Positions 24,073-32,255 of a stretch of DNA of 64,000 nt are shown piece by piece. The position numbers and the translations under genes were made by a program. The notes beneath the pieces are model-generated. The model had not been told where the DNA came from. It did not search any database and worked only from the letters and a program-made list of their open reading frames with translations. How positions within the stretch are numbered: position 1 is the stretch's first letter; every line of letters starts with the position of its first letter. The stretch is taken from assembly GCA_021730285.1 (NCBI GenBank), contig CP082962.1:2232001-2296000 (forward strand), in the 5' to 3' direction. The DNA is from Desulfovibrio sp. JY (GTDB taxonomy: Bacteria; Desulfobacterota; Desulfovibrionia; Desulfovibrionales; Desulfovibrionaceae).

Positions 24073-26183
24073 GCTTCCAATCCTCCCCCGTTAGCAGCCA
24101 TGCGGCGGCGCGCGTAGACCCGGCGAAGGCCCTCGAAACGGCCCCGCGCGCAAGCCGCGTATTCCTCGGTTTGCTCGTAACGGGCCATCCAGTCGGCATC
24201 GGCCTCACGCAGGGCCATGCCGTCCCGGACAGACACGTTGAAAAGGTATTCGTAGCGGTCGAGTTCGGTGACGATTGAGGCCATCTGTGCCGGCGGCACA
24301 TAAGCCGGAGCGGCTTCGATCTTGGCCCGGGCCGCGCTTTTGGCGGCTTCGATGCTTTTGACGTTGGGCGCGGGAGGGGCGGGGATGGCAGGTGGGGCCA
24401 CCTTCTGCTCGGCCACAAGCTGCATGCGGTGCTGCGTTTCCGGGAGCACGACATTCTTGAGGAATTCCCGGGCATCGGCTGTGACCTGGTTTTCGAGAGC
24501 CTTTTTGTAGGCGATCTCGGAGGCCAGAAGCGCCTTGTCCTCATCCGTGCCCAGAATGCCGGCGGCAGGATGCACGTTGGTTGGGACCGGCGTGGCCTCG
24601 CAGATAAGCCGCTTGCCCGTTTCATCGTAGACAAGCACGGACCGGCGATCCTGCTCGTCATAGCGCACCAGCACCGAATGACGCAGGGAATGTAAAAATG
24701 GGTGGCGGTAATGCCGGCCGAAAATCTTGACCCCGTTCTGGTCGATTTGGCGAACGGTTTTGGAGAGCATGCAAAGCCGCAGTTTGCGCAACTCGGCGTC
24801 GGTCAGGCCCGACCCGGCTCCGGGCTCGAACGCTTCAAGCGGCGACCGACCTTTCAAGTGACCACGTTGCGGGCGGTGGGCGTATTCGTCGAACCACATG
24901 GCCACGGCCGTGTGGGCTTCTTCAAGGGTCAGCGGCCGGTAGCCCGACGCTTCATACAGCTTGCGATGCAGGTCTTCGCCACGCTTGAGGCGGGGCGGCT
25001 TGGTAGCGATAGACGAGCCGACATAGGAGGGGCACCAGCGTTCCAATTCACCGAACGTCCCGAAGAATCGTTCGATGGTCTTGGACTGGCCGTGATAGCC
25101 CCAAGCAAAAATTGTTTGGATGCCAAGCTCTTGAAATACGCCACCCAGGCCGGTTTGCGTCAGATCAACCCCGGTAAAGAACTTGCCCTTGAACGCTTTG
25201 CCGTTGTCCAGGTAGGCGATGCGGGGAAACTTCCCAAGGCGCAGGCAGGCCCGGCGTAGGGCCGAAGCGATGGCTTGCGTGTTTTCCGTGGGCAGGATTT
25301 CCCATCCCAAAGGGTAGCTGGACGCCATGTCGTACCAGAGCACCAGCTCCATGCGCGCGCCCTTGCCGGTCTCCGGGTCGAGTATCTCGAAGTTCAAGAC
25401 ATGGCCGTCAGCCACCATGATGTCGCCGACCTGGATCTTCGAGTAGTCGCGCACGATGTACGGGCAGCATTCGTCCACCCAGGCTTTTTTGCCCTTTCGG
25501 GAATAGACGAATTCGCCGTAGTTATTGGCGATCCACTTTTCGATAAAGCGGCGGATGGTGATTTCGGAGCAGGGCGGCAACCCAGCCGGCTTGAAGGCTT
25601 TGAGGGCCTCGCGGCAGACTTCGGCGATGTTCGGCTGGTTCGGATGCCGAACCAGGGCGGTGATGATGGTCTGATGGGCCACTGTGAGCACCGGCTCGAC
25701 GCGCACGCCGCCGCGCGTGTCAGCCAGGGCGAGGGCAGAGCCGGTGCGCCGCAGTTTGAGCTTCCAGCGTTCGAGAGATTGCACGGACACCGCATCCCCG
25801 AGCACCTCCTTGATCTTCGGCCACACGCCGGCCCGGTAGGCGGCGAGAAATTCTTTTTGGGCAATGCCCTTGCGCGAGGCCTTAGACAGGGCTTCGGTAT
25901 AAAGCCGCACCAGATCGGCCCTGGCCAGCGCGCCGCACCGTTGGTACTCGGTGAGGGCGAGTTCGGACGCTTCGGCGGGCAGGTTCGCACCTTCGGAGGC
26001 CGTCAGGGCGTCCTGGACCTCGGCAGGGAGGGAGGCAGCAAGATACAGCCGGCGGTGGCCGCCACGGCCAGGCGAGGGCTCTTCCTCAAACAGCCATCCT
26101 TCTTTCTTGGCCCTGGCTTCGGCTCTCTGGCGTGATACGCCGAGCGCTTTTGCGATATTCTGTGCCGTGTACTTGTCTTGCAT
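24069..26183 (-). CDS. MuA-like DDE transposase
   Basis: 704 residues, ATG at 26183. The N-terminus has a MuA-type DNA-binding HTH (YTAQNIAKALGVSRQRAEA), the middle has further site-binding HTH segments, and the core carries the DDE triad: Asp in IMVADGHVLNFE, Asp in RIAYLDNGKAFKG, and Glu in SKTIERFFGTFGELERW. The C-terminal section after about residue 560 is Pro/Ala/Lys-rich, as in the MuB-interacting domain. It cuts and joins phage ends during integration and replication. Expected end sites are the repeats at 28768-28943. Confidence 0.95.
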   Translation of the reverse strand: MQDKYTAQNIAKALGVSRQRAEARAKKEGWLFEEEPSPGRGGHRRLYLAASLPAEVQDALTASEGANLPAEASELALTEYQRCGALARADLVRLYTEALSKASRKGIAQKEFLAAYRAGVWPKIKEVLGDAVSVQSLERWKLKLRRTGSALALADTRGGVRVEPVLTVAHQTIITALVRHPNQPNIAEVCREALKAFKPAGLPPCSEITIRRFIEKWIANNYGEFVYSRKGKKAWVDECCPYIVRDYSKIQVGDIMVADGHVLNFEILDPETGKGARMELVLWYDMASSYPLGWEILPTENTQAIASALRRACLRLGKFPRIAYLDNGKAFKGKFFTGVDLTQTGLGGVFQELGIQTIFAWGYHGQSKTIERFFGTFGELERWCPSYVGSSIATKPPRLKRGEDLHRKLYEASGYRPLTLEEAHTAVAMWFDEYAHRPQRGHLKGRSPLEAFEPGAGSGLTDAELRKLRLCMLSKTVRQIDQNGVKIFGRHYRHPFLHSLRHSVLVRYDEQDRRSVLVYDETGKRLICEATPVPTNVHPAAGILGTDEDKALLASEIAYKKALENQVTADAREFLKNVVLPETQHRMQLVAEQKVAPPAIPAPPAPNVKSIEAAKSAARAKIEAAPAYVPPAQMASIVTELDRYEYLFNVSVRDGMALREADADWMARYEQTEEYAACARGRFEGLRRVYARRRMAANGGGLEA

Positions 26184-26263
26184 TGTGCCGCCGTCCGCTT
26201 GTCGTGGCTACAGGCCCTTGGTACGAAGAATCGAGAGACGAACAGCTGTCGGGAGACACCGCC

Positions 26264-26737
26264 GTGACACACAAACGCTTACCGAACCTTGAGCCGCCCA
26301 TCGGATATGACGACCTTGAACAGCGTCTTTTTGAAGTCCGTGACCGGATTTATGAAGCCTATGATCGAGACGAACTTGTAAAGCCCGCCTTTGATTTGTC
26401 AGAACAATTTTGGAGCAACACCGCTTTGCGAGAAGCAACGGCCGAAGTTCTTCTAGGGTGTATTGTGTGGACAGAAGCAGGGCGATCGAGCGCCGAATTG
26501 CTTCGGGACTGCTTGCCCGAAATAAGAGAACTACAGGTGTACGCGCTGAATTCTCTCCTGAAGTACACGCAACTGAAAGCACACACCCAAAAAGGGGTGA
26601 TCCTGAGCCGGGGTAGTCTGGTAGATGCATGGATACATCTGCTTGTGGAATTTCGTGAAGCTCTTGTCCGAGAATCGGATCATTGGATTTGGCGAGTACA
26701 ACAACCCGATTATGTTCCTGATAATTTTTTTGATTAG
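26264..26737 (+). CDS. Hypothetical plus-strand gene inside the early region
   Basis: 157 residues if the GTG at 26264 is the start (VTHKRLPNLEPPIGYDDLEQ), which has GGGAG eight bases upstream; the open frame reaches back to 26132 but that part would overlap the transposase. Acidic, helical, with LSEQFWSNTALREATAEVLL and SLVDAWIHLLVEFREAL, no membrane or catalytic motif. It runs opposite to the early operon, between the transposase and the second hammerhead, and its composition is less GC-rich than its neighbours, so it may be a cargo gene with its own promoter. No family recognised. Confidence 0.55.
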   Translation: MTHKRLPNLEPPIGYDDLEQRLFEVRDRIYEAYDRDELVKPAFDLSEQFWSNTALREATAEVLLGCIVWTEAGRSSAELLRDCLPEIRELQVYALNSLLKYTQLKAHTQKGVILSRGSLVDAWIHLLVEFREALVRESDHWIWRVQQPDYVPDNFFD

Positions 26738-26758
26738 ACATTATAAAACTCCACGTTA

Positions 26759-26824
26759 TCGGCTGCTCATCAGGCCGGACGCGCCACCGTCCGACGACCG
26801 CCCGCGAAGGGCGGTTTCGCGCTA
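26759..26824 (-). ncRNA. Hammerhead ribozyme, type II-like permutation (copy 2)
   Basis: Minus strand: GC, GAAA, stem III (ACCGCCC / GGGCGGT, loop TTCGC), cleavage triplet GTC (cut between plus 26796 and 26795), stem I (GTCGGACG / CGTCCGGC, loop GTGGCG), then the perfect core CTGATGA and GCAGCC. Compared with copy 1, four stem I positions changed in compensating pairs while core and loop are the same, which is strong evidence for a conserved RNA fold. Stem II can form only about two pairs here. It starts right after the TAG of the small gene at 26822-27016, as copy 1 does after Gam. Confidence 0.83.
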
Positions 26825-27016
26825 TTCGCCCAAAAATTGCGTAAGCAGATTCGTAGCCATGTAGGCGGAACCGTTGTCGACCATCGACACCTGGACTCCA
26901 CACAGGCAGACAAGCGCCGCCCGAACCGCCATTTCCGGCAGGCCGTTTTGCCTCAAAACCTGGGCAATCTGTTCCATCTCTTCCGCCTTCCCGGTCATCC
27001 GCTTCCGCTTGCTCAT
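26822..27016 (-). CDS. Small hypothetical early protein
   Basis: 64 residues from MSKRKRMTGKAEEMEQIA; ATG at 27016 with an AGGAGG-like site. A basic start is followed by two helices (QVLRQNGLPEMAVRAALVCL). There are two Cys close together but no clear zinc site. It belongs to the leftward early operon between the Ner-like gene and hammerhead copy 2. No family recognised. Confidence 0.5.
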   Translation of the reverse strand: MSKRKRMTGKAEEMEQIAQVLRQNGLPEMAVRAALVCLCGVQVSMVDNGSAYMATNLLTQFLGE

Positions 27017-27114
27017 CACCAGCCTCCTTTCCGTTTGATATCTTCCGCGCCCCGCTCTGGCGGTCTTGCCGCTCGGCCCCTGGCTTCGCGAAAGCGCGGA
27101 AATTATAGAGCGGC

Positions 27115-27330
27115 CTAGGCCGCTTGCTTGTCCTTGGTCTCCGGCAGGGCGAGCCATTTCACTGGACAGCCGGCGTCCACGAGTCCCTGCAAGGCCTGAC
27201 TGTTATTGCGGCGGCCCCAGATGGTGTCGGACATGTGCTGACGGGGTACGCCGGCAAAATGGGCGAGCGTGGCGACGGAGACGCCCTTGCGCGCCATCCA
27301 GGCTTTGATTTCCCTGCTGTTACGCTTCAT
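27115..27330 (-). CDS. Small HTH protein, Ner/Cro-like
   Basis: 71 residues from MKRNSREIKAWMARKGVS; the ATG at 27330 overlaps the upstream gene's stop. A helix-turn-helix covers VSVATLAHFAGVPRQHMSD, followed by TIWGRRNNSQALQGLVDAG. Size, fold and place near the start of the early operon match Ner of Mu, which turns down the early promoter and repressor transcription. Its stop codon sits in a 16-bp perfect palindrome (27109-27124). Confidence 0.7.
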   Translation of the reverse strand: MKRNSREIKAWMARKGVSVATLAHFAGVPRQHMSDTIWGRRNNSQALQGLVDAGCPVKWLALPETKDKQAA

Positions 27331-27761
27331 AGTTCCGTCTCGATCTTGCGTTTGCGCGCCCGCAGGCGCTTGATTTCCTGTTCCGTCCGCGCCCACTCTA
27401 GAAGCTTGGCATCCTCGCCATCGATCACCCGCCATCCCTTTCCATGAGACCTGACCAGCAGGGCCAACGGCTCGGGCGTGCCGAAGACGTGGCAAAACAG
27501 GTTGAGCGCGCGCACGCTCGGCACGTAGTCGGGCGCTTGCGGGTTAAGCCACTTTTCGAAGGTGGCCAGCCCAAGCTCCTTGGAGCTTCCGGCCGCCAGC
27601 CGGACCCCGAACCGTCGCGCAGCTTCATTGAGCCTATCAACGGCCTCGGCCCGCGATAGCCCCGCCGCTTGGACGATCCGATCCATGGACATCGCAATGT
27701 CCGCGTCCGGATTGAGCTCGGGGAGTTCGAGCAGGCTGAGTTGTCGGGCTTGGGCTGCCAA
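27327..27761 (-). CDS. Hypothetical first gene of the early operon (HTH-like)
   Basis: 144 residues with a TTG start at 27761; no ATG fits, and GGAGAAATAGGA lies just upstream of the TTG. Contains ADIAMSMDRIVQAAGLSRAEA and ALNLFCHVFGTPEPLALLVR and ends in a basic helix (EIKRLRARKRKIETEL), which suggests nucleic-acid binding. It is the first gene after the early promoter region and overlaps the Ner-like gene by 4 bp. Confidence 0.6.
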   Translation of the reverse strand: MAAQARQLSLLELPELNPDADIAMSMDRIVQAAGLSRAEAVDRLNEAARRFGVRLAAGSSKELGLATFEKWLNPQAPDYVPSVRALNLFCHVFGTPEPLALLVRSHGKGWRVIDGEDAKLLEWARTEQEIKRLRARKRKIETEL

Positions 27762-27988
27762 ATCCTATTTCTCCGATCCAAATTTTCCCGGGGCCTGGAC
27801 ATTGAGGATTTCCGCCGCCCCTGTTAGCTATGGGCTGACGGGTCAAGTGACCCCGGACAGGGTTAGGATTAGAACCTAATATTGTGAAGGTCAACAGTAT
27901 TTTTAGGTTGCATATTCAAAAAAATGTAACAATTTAGGTTTCCACTTCTAACATGTTGATATTAAAAAACTAAAAAGGTGATATCTAG
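27762..27988. promoter_or_regulatory. Repressor/early operon control region with three TTAGGTT operators
   Basis: AT-rich divergent region between the repressor and the early operon. Three copies of the 7-mer TTAGGTT or its complement lie at 27873-27879 (AACCTAA), 27903-27909 and 27934-27940, about 30 bp (three helical turns) apart. A leftward promoter fits as TTGACC (plus 27889-27894) and TAATCC (plus 27866-27871) with a 17-bp spacer that contains the first operator. For the repressor, TTGCAT at 27908 followed 17 bp later by AATTTA is a weak candidate. This is what a lysis/lysogeny switch should look like; binding is inferred. Confidence 0.65.
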
Positions 27989-28765
27989 ATGACCCCAGAG
28001 GTTGCAAATTTAGTTGCAAATTCCGACTCAGAATTAGCAACTCGGTTCGACGAAATCTTCGCACGCTTGAAGCAAGCAGTTGGGGCACAAACAGACATCG
28101 AGCTTGGGACTTCTTTAGGTTTAAAACAACAAACAATTTCAACTACTAAGCGGAGAAAACAGCTTCCGGCGATATGGATAACAAGAGCATCCCTCGCATA
28201 TGGGATCTCTTCGGATTGGATTCTGTATGGTACTGGCTCCATGCGGCGGGGAGAAAGCCAACTTGCCCCGGAATCCGGGCAAAAGCCGACGGGCAGTCTC
28301 GAGGATGAACGCCGGTGGATGAGCGCTGAAGCCGCGCCAGAGCTGGGATACGAGCTGGTGCCGAAGGTCCGGGCGCGGTTGTGTGCCGGCACGGGCAGCC
28401 TGGAGACGGAAGGGGAAGTGATCGGCCTCTATGCGTTCAAGCGAGAGTTCTTGAAGCGCAAAGGGCACCCCAAGAAAATGGTGCTGATGGATGTTGTCGG
28501 TGACAGCATGGAACCGGAAATCTTCTCTGGAGATACTGTACTAATCGACGAAAGCCAGCGCGAAATAATATCTGGTGGCCTCTTTGCGGTGGGTATTGAT
28601 TCGGCAGTGCTCGTGAAATACGTCGATGCTTTGCCTGGAAAGCTCAGTTTTCGCAGTAGGAACGAGCGTTATAATCCAATCGAAGTCGATATGGCTGGCG
28701 ATCTGGCCAACATGGTGCGCATCATCGGCCGCGTGGTCTGGAGTTGCCGCGAGTACGTCCGCTAG
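27989..28765 (+). CDS. CI-like repressor with S24 peptidase domain
   Basis: 258 residues, ATG at 27989 with AAGGTGAT upstream. The N-terminal HTH includes DIELGTSLGLKQQTISTTKR, of the CI/Bet type. The C-terminal half is an S24 LexA/CI peptidase: catalytic Ser in VVGDSMEPEIFSGD and Lys in SAVLVKYVDA. Such repressors keep the prophage silent and self-cleave when RecA is activated by DNA damage, so induction by the SOS response is expected. It faces the early operon across the operator region. The first 40 codons are less GC-rich than the rest. Confidence 0.93.
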   Translation: MTPEVANLVANSDSELATRFDEIFARLKQAVGAQTDIELGTSLGLKQQTISTTKRRKQLPAIWITRASLAYGISSDWILYGTGSMRRGESQLAPESGQKPTGSLEDERRWMSAEAAPELGYELVPKVRARLCAGTGSLETEGEVIGLYAFKREFLKRKGHPKKMVLMDVVGDSMEPEIFSGDTVLIDESQREIISGGLFAVGIDSAVLVKYVDALPGKLSFRSRNERYNPIEVDMAGDLANMVRIIGRVVWSCREYVR

Positions 28766-28767
28766 CC

Positions 28768-28943
28768 ATCTCACTTTGCCTGATATTTTTGGCCCCTCAG
28801 ACGGCCAATTTCTCATCTTGCCCTTTGACTGCCTGGTGCGCCGCGCCGATGTCCCAAAGCCCACGTCCGGCCTATGTTTAGCCTAGGTTGGTCCTGTCCG
28901 ATCTAGGCCCCACGCCATTTCTCACTTTGCCTGACTCCCCACA
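28768..28943 (-). repeat. Prophage A left end with transposase-site-like repeats
   Basis: On the minus strand TCAGGCAAAGTGAGA occurs at 28769-28783 and again at 28920-28934, with a looser third copy at about 28811-28824 (TCTCATCTTGCC on plus). The outermost copy is followed by ...CCCCACA, giving 5'-TGTGGGGAG at 28943 on the minus strand, as expected for a Mu-type terminus. Three sites in the left end match the L1-L3 layout of Mu. The next five host bases (GTCAT, 28944-28948) would be the target duplication; this cannot be checked because the other end is outside the window. From 28944 to 29194 no gene is supported. Confidence 0.65.
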
Positions 28944-29194
28944 GTCATCTGACGACAGAGCCCATGGGGGGCGCGTCTTATTTTTTCACTCCCCTGGGGA
29001 TCGTGGATTGGAAGGCATCCGGCAAGAGGGGCAGGTGCCTCGCAGGCTGCCCGAAATCGTTTGGAGCGCTCGGTCCGGCCTCGGGGGCGACACGTGCGCG
29101 CACCCATCTGCCCCCCGGAGATCATGCTGGTCGTCTGTGCGTGCAGATCGGCTTCCGTCGAAAGTCGACTACAATTTATAGTCAATAATCCTCG

Positions 29195-30604
29195 TTATTC
29201 GAAGGTTTTTCCATTCCAGGAAACGACCCTGTTTCTTCCTGCGTTTTTTGCTTCATAGAGGGCCTTGTCAGCATAATACATAATGTCGGAAAGATTCTGA
29301 TCCTCTTTGCGTTCGACTATTCCAATGGATACAGTGAATGCAATACTGCCATCAGGCCCGTCGACATTTAATTGAGCCAGAGTTTGTCTGAGCCGTTCAG
29401 CGATTTGTCCCGCGCCTTCTGAAGTGGTCTCAGGTAAGATCGCCGCGAATTCTTCACCGCCAACCCTTCCAAACACATCTGTCTGGCGAAAGAGTTTTCG
29501 ACATTCTGCGGAAAGGACTCTTAGAACATCGTCGCCTATGGCATGTCCAAAAGTGTCATTAATAATTTTAAAATGATCAATATCAAGCATGAGAAAAGAT
29601 ACAGGTCTGTCATAGCGTTCTGAATGAACAATTTCTTCCTCGGCTCTTTCCAGAAAGCGATGGCGGTTGTTCGCGCCAGTGAGAGCGTCGGTGGTGGCGA
29701 GATGGTTTAACTGAAATTCCAATTGCTTTCGCCTGGTGATGTCGTCAAGAATTATCAAAATTCCAGAAAATTTACCTGATACATCCAACATATGGGCAAG
29801 AAATACATCGAAGTATTGATTCGCACCGAAGGAGTCTATCTTTACCTCTAATCTATGGGAAAGAGCATCTCCTGCGGAAAATGAACGTACTGCGTCTTTC
29901 AGCCAAGGCAAATAATCATCGAGAGGCTTACGAAGTCCCTCAGCTTCCCGGTTTAACGTACTGTGTCCTCCAGAGTAATACATTTCTCCTGAGTCCATAC
30001 CTAATCCAAGTAAATCGGTGGCTGAAAGGTTCATGCTGTCCAGCAAGCCTTCCTTGTCGATCAAAAATACAGGACGAGGAGTACTTTCAAATACGGTAAG
30101 ATACTTATTCTTTTCATTTGATAGACGACGATTTGCTTTTTCAAGTCTTGAAATTTGTTCGGAATCTTCTGTGGTTACCCACTCGGCGCACAAGGCGATT
30201 TCAAAGCGATCGAAGCTCCTTAAGATAAAACGAATCCATGGTTGTTTGAATTCTTCATCTCCCTTCTCTGTTAACAGGTCGATATACGTATCTCTATAAT
30301 ACTTGAGAAGTCCAAGAAACATACTCAAGTTAATACCGCGCTCACGATGTCGCTTGGCCTCGAGCCTTCCGAATTCTGTAACGGAATCGGTGGTGTAGTC
30401 TTCATCTGGGTTGAATTGTGGCTCTCCCTCCCCATGCCTGTAACGAGCCATGCACAGGGCAGCTGTCAGGCCGGATATGGACATACGCCAAGCATCAAGT
30501 AATGTTGAAGTATATTTGGTAAAGTCATGTTGCTTGGCATATGAAAGAATACGCTCCATAAGCCAAGCCTCATTGTCTCGCAAAAATTGTGGGAGTTGAT
30601 CCAC
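29195..30604 (-). CDS. Diguanylate cyclase with PAS-like sensor (GGDEF)
   Basis: 469 residues; GTG start at 30604 with GGAGAA upstream. Residues 1-150 form a helical domain of unknown type (FLGLLKYYRDTYIDLL, FDRFEIALCAEWV). A coiled-coil linker (ISRLEKANRRLSNEKNK) leads to a PAS-like domain (residues about 170-290: VFESTPRPVFLIDKEG). The GGDEF domain has the active motif GRVGGEEFAAILPE and an inhibitory I-site RQTD five residues before it. It makes c-di-GMP from two GTP and is probably feedback-inhibited. It has no membrane segment. The gene is less GC-rich than the host average, so it may have been acquired. Confidence 0.92.
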   Translation of the reverse strand: MDQLPQFLRDNEAWLMERILSYAKQHDFTKYTSTLLDAWRMSISGLTAALCMARYRHGEGEPQFNPDEDYTTDSVTEFGRLEAKRHRERGINLSMFLGLLKYYRDTYIDLLTEKGDEEFKQPWIRFILRSFDRFEIALCAEWVTTEDSEQISRLEKANRRLSNEKNKYLTVFESTPRPVFLIDKEGLLDSMNLSATDLLGLGMDSGEMYYSGGHSTLNREAEGLRKPLDDYLPWLKDAVRSFSAGDALSHRLEVKIDSFGANQYFDVFLAHMLDVSGKFSGILIILDDITRRKQLEFQLNHLATTDALTGANNRHRFLERAEEEIVHSERYDRPVSFLMLDIDHFKIINDTFGHAIGDDVLRVLSAECRKLFRQTDVFGRVGGEEFAAILPETTSEGAGQIAERLRQTLAQLNVDGPDGSIAFTVSIGIVERKEDQNLSDIMYYADKALYEAKNAGRNRVVSWNGKTFE

Positions 30605-31047
30605 CGCGCATTCTCCGAATGGATTGTAAATTTCAAGCTTCTACAAGTATGCGCTTCGAATGATTTTTAAAATTTCGTTAGAACATACTATATATAAAAG
30701 ATGCTAGATAAAATAATAGCTCATGAAGACGGTCCGCTGCAACACTTTGTTATGCCCTTGGCCTCACGACCTTTGCGGAAAAATGTGGGCACTGACCACG
30801 GTGCCTATAGCCCTTCTCCCCCTCGCATGCCTGTCGGGTGAGCCCACTCTGGGGGCTGTCGGCTCTGTGGCGCCCGGTCCGGGGACGGCGTGCCCGCAAT
30901 CGCTCCCCAAATGCGGACGAGGCCGGGGAGATGTTCTCTCCCCGGCCTCGTCCGTCATCAATGGTCGTCCTGTCTTTTCCTTATTGGATATGGCCCCCCA
31001 CGCTGCGCCATGAGCGTCCGGGGGAACCTGGGCCCTGTGATCCCGCG
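30605..31047. terminator. Gene-free gap with a strong bidirectional terminator hairpin
   Basis: About 440 bp without a supported gene. A 16-bp perfect stem (GGACGAGGCCGGGGAG, 30915-30930, paired with 30937-30952; loop ATGTT plus one base) lies downstream of the leftward operon that ends at 31048. It should stop transcription from that operon. The rest shows no conserved element. Confidence 0.6.
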
Positions 31048-31920
31048 TCAGCCGTCCGCCTCGCCCGGGGCGGCGTCTCCGGCCGCATCCGGGGACACGG
31101 GCGTGCGCGACACCACGTGGAACGGGGAAATGTCGGCATCGAGCCCCACTTTCGATTCGGAAGATTCCTTGGCCACGCGCAGGGCCGTCAGCGTGCCCAC
31201 CCGGCGCAGTTTCGGGTCGAGCACGGACAGCGTGTCGCCCTCCCGCACCCCGTGGGCGCTGCCAAGACCAAAGAGGATGTCCCAGTGGTCCTTCGCCTTG
31301 GCCAGCTTGTAGATGGGGCCGAGGCCCTCGGCATGCAGCCGCTCTTCTTCCTTGCCGGCCCGGCGGTAGGCGTACACCAACAGCAGGGCGGCCAGGGGAA
31401 TAATGGCCATCACCACCCACCAGGGGCCAAAGCCCAGGAAGCGTTCGGAACGCGACACGTAGCTTCCCCGCATGGCGGCGGCGTCGGGGAACACGTCGAC
31501 CATCACCATGGAGCGTTCCTGGTCCGGTCCCGGCGGATGCAGCTGTTCCTTGGGGAAGACCGTCACGGCATAGTGGCCGGGAGGCGTTTGCGGGCTCACC
31601 GTGAACACGCCGCGCCAGACGCGGCCGCGCAATTCCTGGAAGTGGACGGCGATGCCGGGCGCATCGGCGTGGATGGCCAGCACCTTGTCGTTGAGCAGGG
31701 CAATCCGCTCGTTCTCCTCGTCCGGATCGTCGGAGCGGGGCCGGGCGTAAACATTCTGGACGGACTCGGGAAGTTTGCCCACCACTTCATGGTGTTCTCC
31801 GGGCAGGCTGCGCAAAACGTCCGAGCGGGCGTCGAAGACGAGGTAGAGCACGACATCCGCGATGGTTGCCAGGAAAAGGACGAACAGGAGCACCGACAGC
31901 CGCGGCAAAATGTGTCGCAT
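31048..31920 (-). CDS. Membrane protein with periplasmic domain, unknown function
   Basis: 290 residues, ATG at 31920. One membrane segment near the N-terminus (LSVLLFVLFLATIADVVLYL), a periplasmic beta-rich domain (VWRGVFTVSPQTPPGHYAVTVF), a second segment at about 168-188 (WWVVMAIIPLAALLLVYAY), and a cytoplasmic domain with ILFGLGSAHGVREGDTLSVL that looks like a small beta-barrel. Last gene of the usp-TauE operon. Its function is not known; the link to the exporter is by operon only. Confidence 0.7.
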   Translation of the reverse strand: MRHILPRLSVLLFVLFLATIADVVLYLVFDARSDVLRSLPGEHHEVVGKLPESVQNVYARPRSDDPDEENERIALLNDKVLAIHADAPGIAVHFQELRGRVWRGVFTVSPQTPPGHYAVTVFPKEQLHPPGPDQERSMVMVDVFPDAAAMRGSYVSRSERFLGFGPWWVVMAIIPLAALLLVYAYRRAGKEEERLHAEGLGPIYKLAKAKDHWDILFGLGSAHGVREGDTLSVLDPKLRRVGTLTALRVAKESSESKVGLDADISPFHVVSRTPVSPDAAGDAAPGEADG

Positions 31921-31932
31921 GGCGCCTCCGCG

Positions 31933-32184
31933 CTACTGCGCCAGGGGTTCGGCCTGCTGCGCGGCCTTCATGTCCCGTGCTTCCAGGCGCTTGATGCGCC
32001 ACAGCACGATGTAGGCGAGGGCGATGGTGGGCACGAAGAGCGGCACGTAGCAGTGCAGAAACGTCTCGGAAAAATCGGCCGTGGTGTTGAAGCATTTCGA
32101 AAAAGTGTAGGTCAGCTCGGCGATGATCAGGACGTCCATGGTGATCAGGGTGACGGCCCGCTTGGCGGCGTGGGACAGGGACAT
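31933..32184 (-). CDS. Small membrane protein
   Basis: 83 residues from MSLSHAAKRAVTLITMD; two membrane segments, one at about 13-30 (LITMDVLIIAELTYTF) and one at about 47-66 (YVPLFVPTIALAYIVL), followed by a basic tail. It lies between the small periplasmic protein and the two-segment membrane protein of the TauE operon and may form a complex with them. No family recognised. Confidence 0.6.
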   Translation of the reverse strand: MSLSHAAKRAVTLITMDVLIIAELTYTFSKCFNTTADFSETFLHCYVPLFVPTIALAYIVLWRIKRLEARDMKAAQQAEPLAQ

Positions 32185-32255
32185 GGCGCACACTCCTTGG
32201 AGAGTAAGGCGGAAGCGCCCCGTTTCCGGAACGCCTCCGCCGATTGGGGTGGGGG

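Larger units (their letters stand above)
1..28943 (-). mobile_element. Mu-like transposable prophage A, partial
   Basis: A contiguous block of phage genes read leftwards: repressor and early genes at the right, then transposase, MuB-type ATPase, Gam, GemA-like, lysis, terminase, portal, head and tail. The order follows phage Mu, but the tail module (tail tube, chaperone with frameshift, long tape measure, no sheath gene seen) is siphovirus-like, as in D3112/B3-type transposable phages. The right boundary is placed at 28943 because a 5'-TGT (minus strand) sits there outside three copies of a transposase-site-like repeat. The distal tail genes and the other end lie left of the window. All gene overlaps look intact, so the element may be functional; that is inference. 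Confidence 0.9.

Noticed and set aside
28944-28990. CTGACGA on the plus strand as a third hammerhead
   Set aside because: No GAAA or paired stems follow, so the core is incomplete.
30723-31013. Plus-strand 96-residue frame with a hydrophobic start
   Set aside because: Runs through the strong terminator hairpin at 30915-30952 and has no family features; treated as non-coding.
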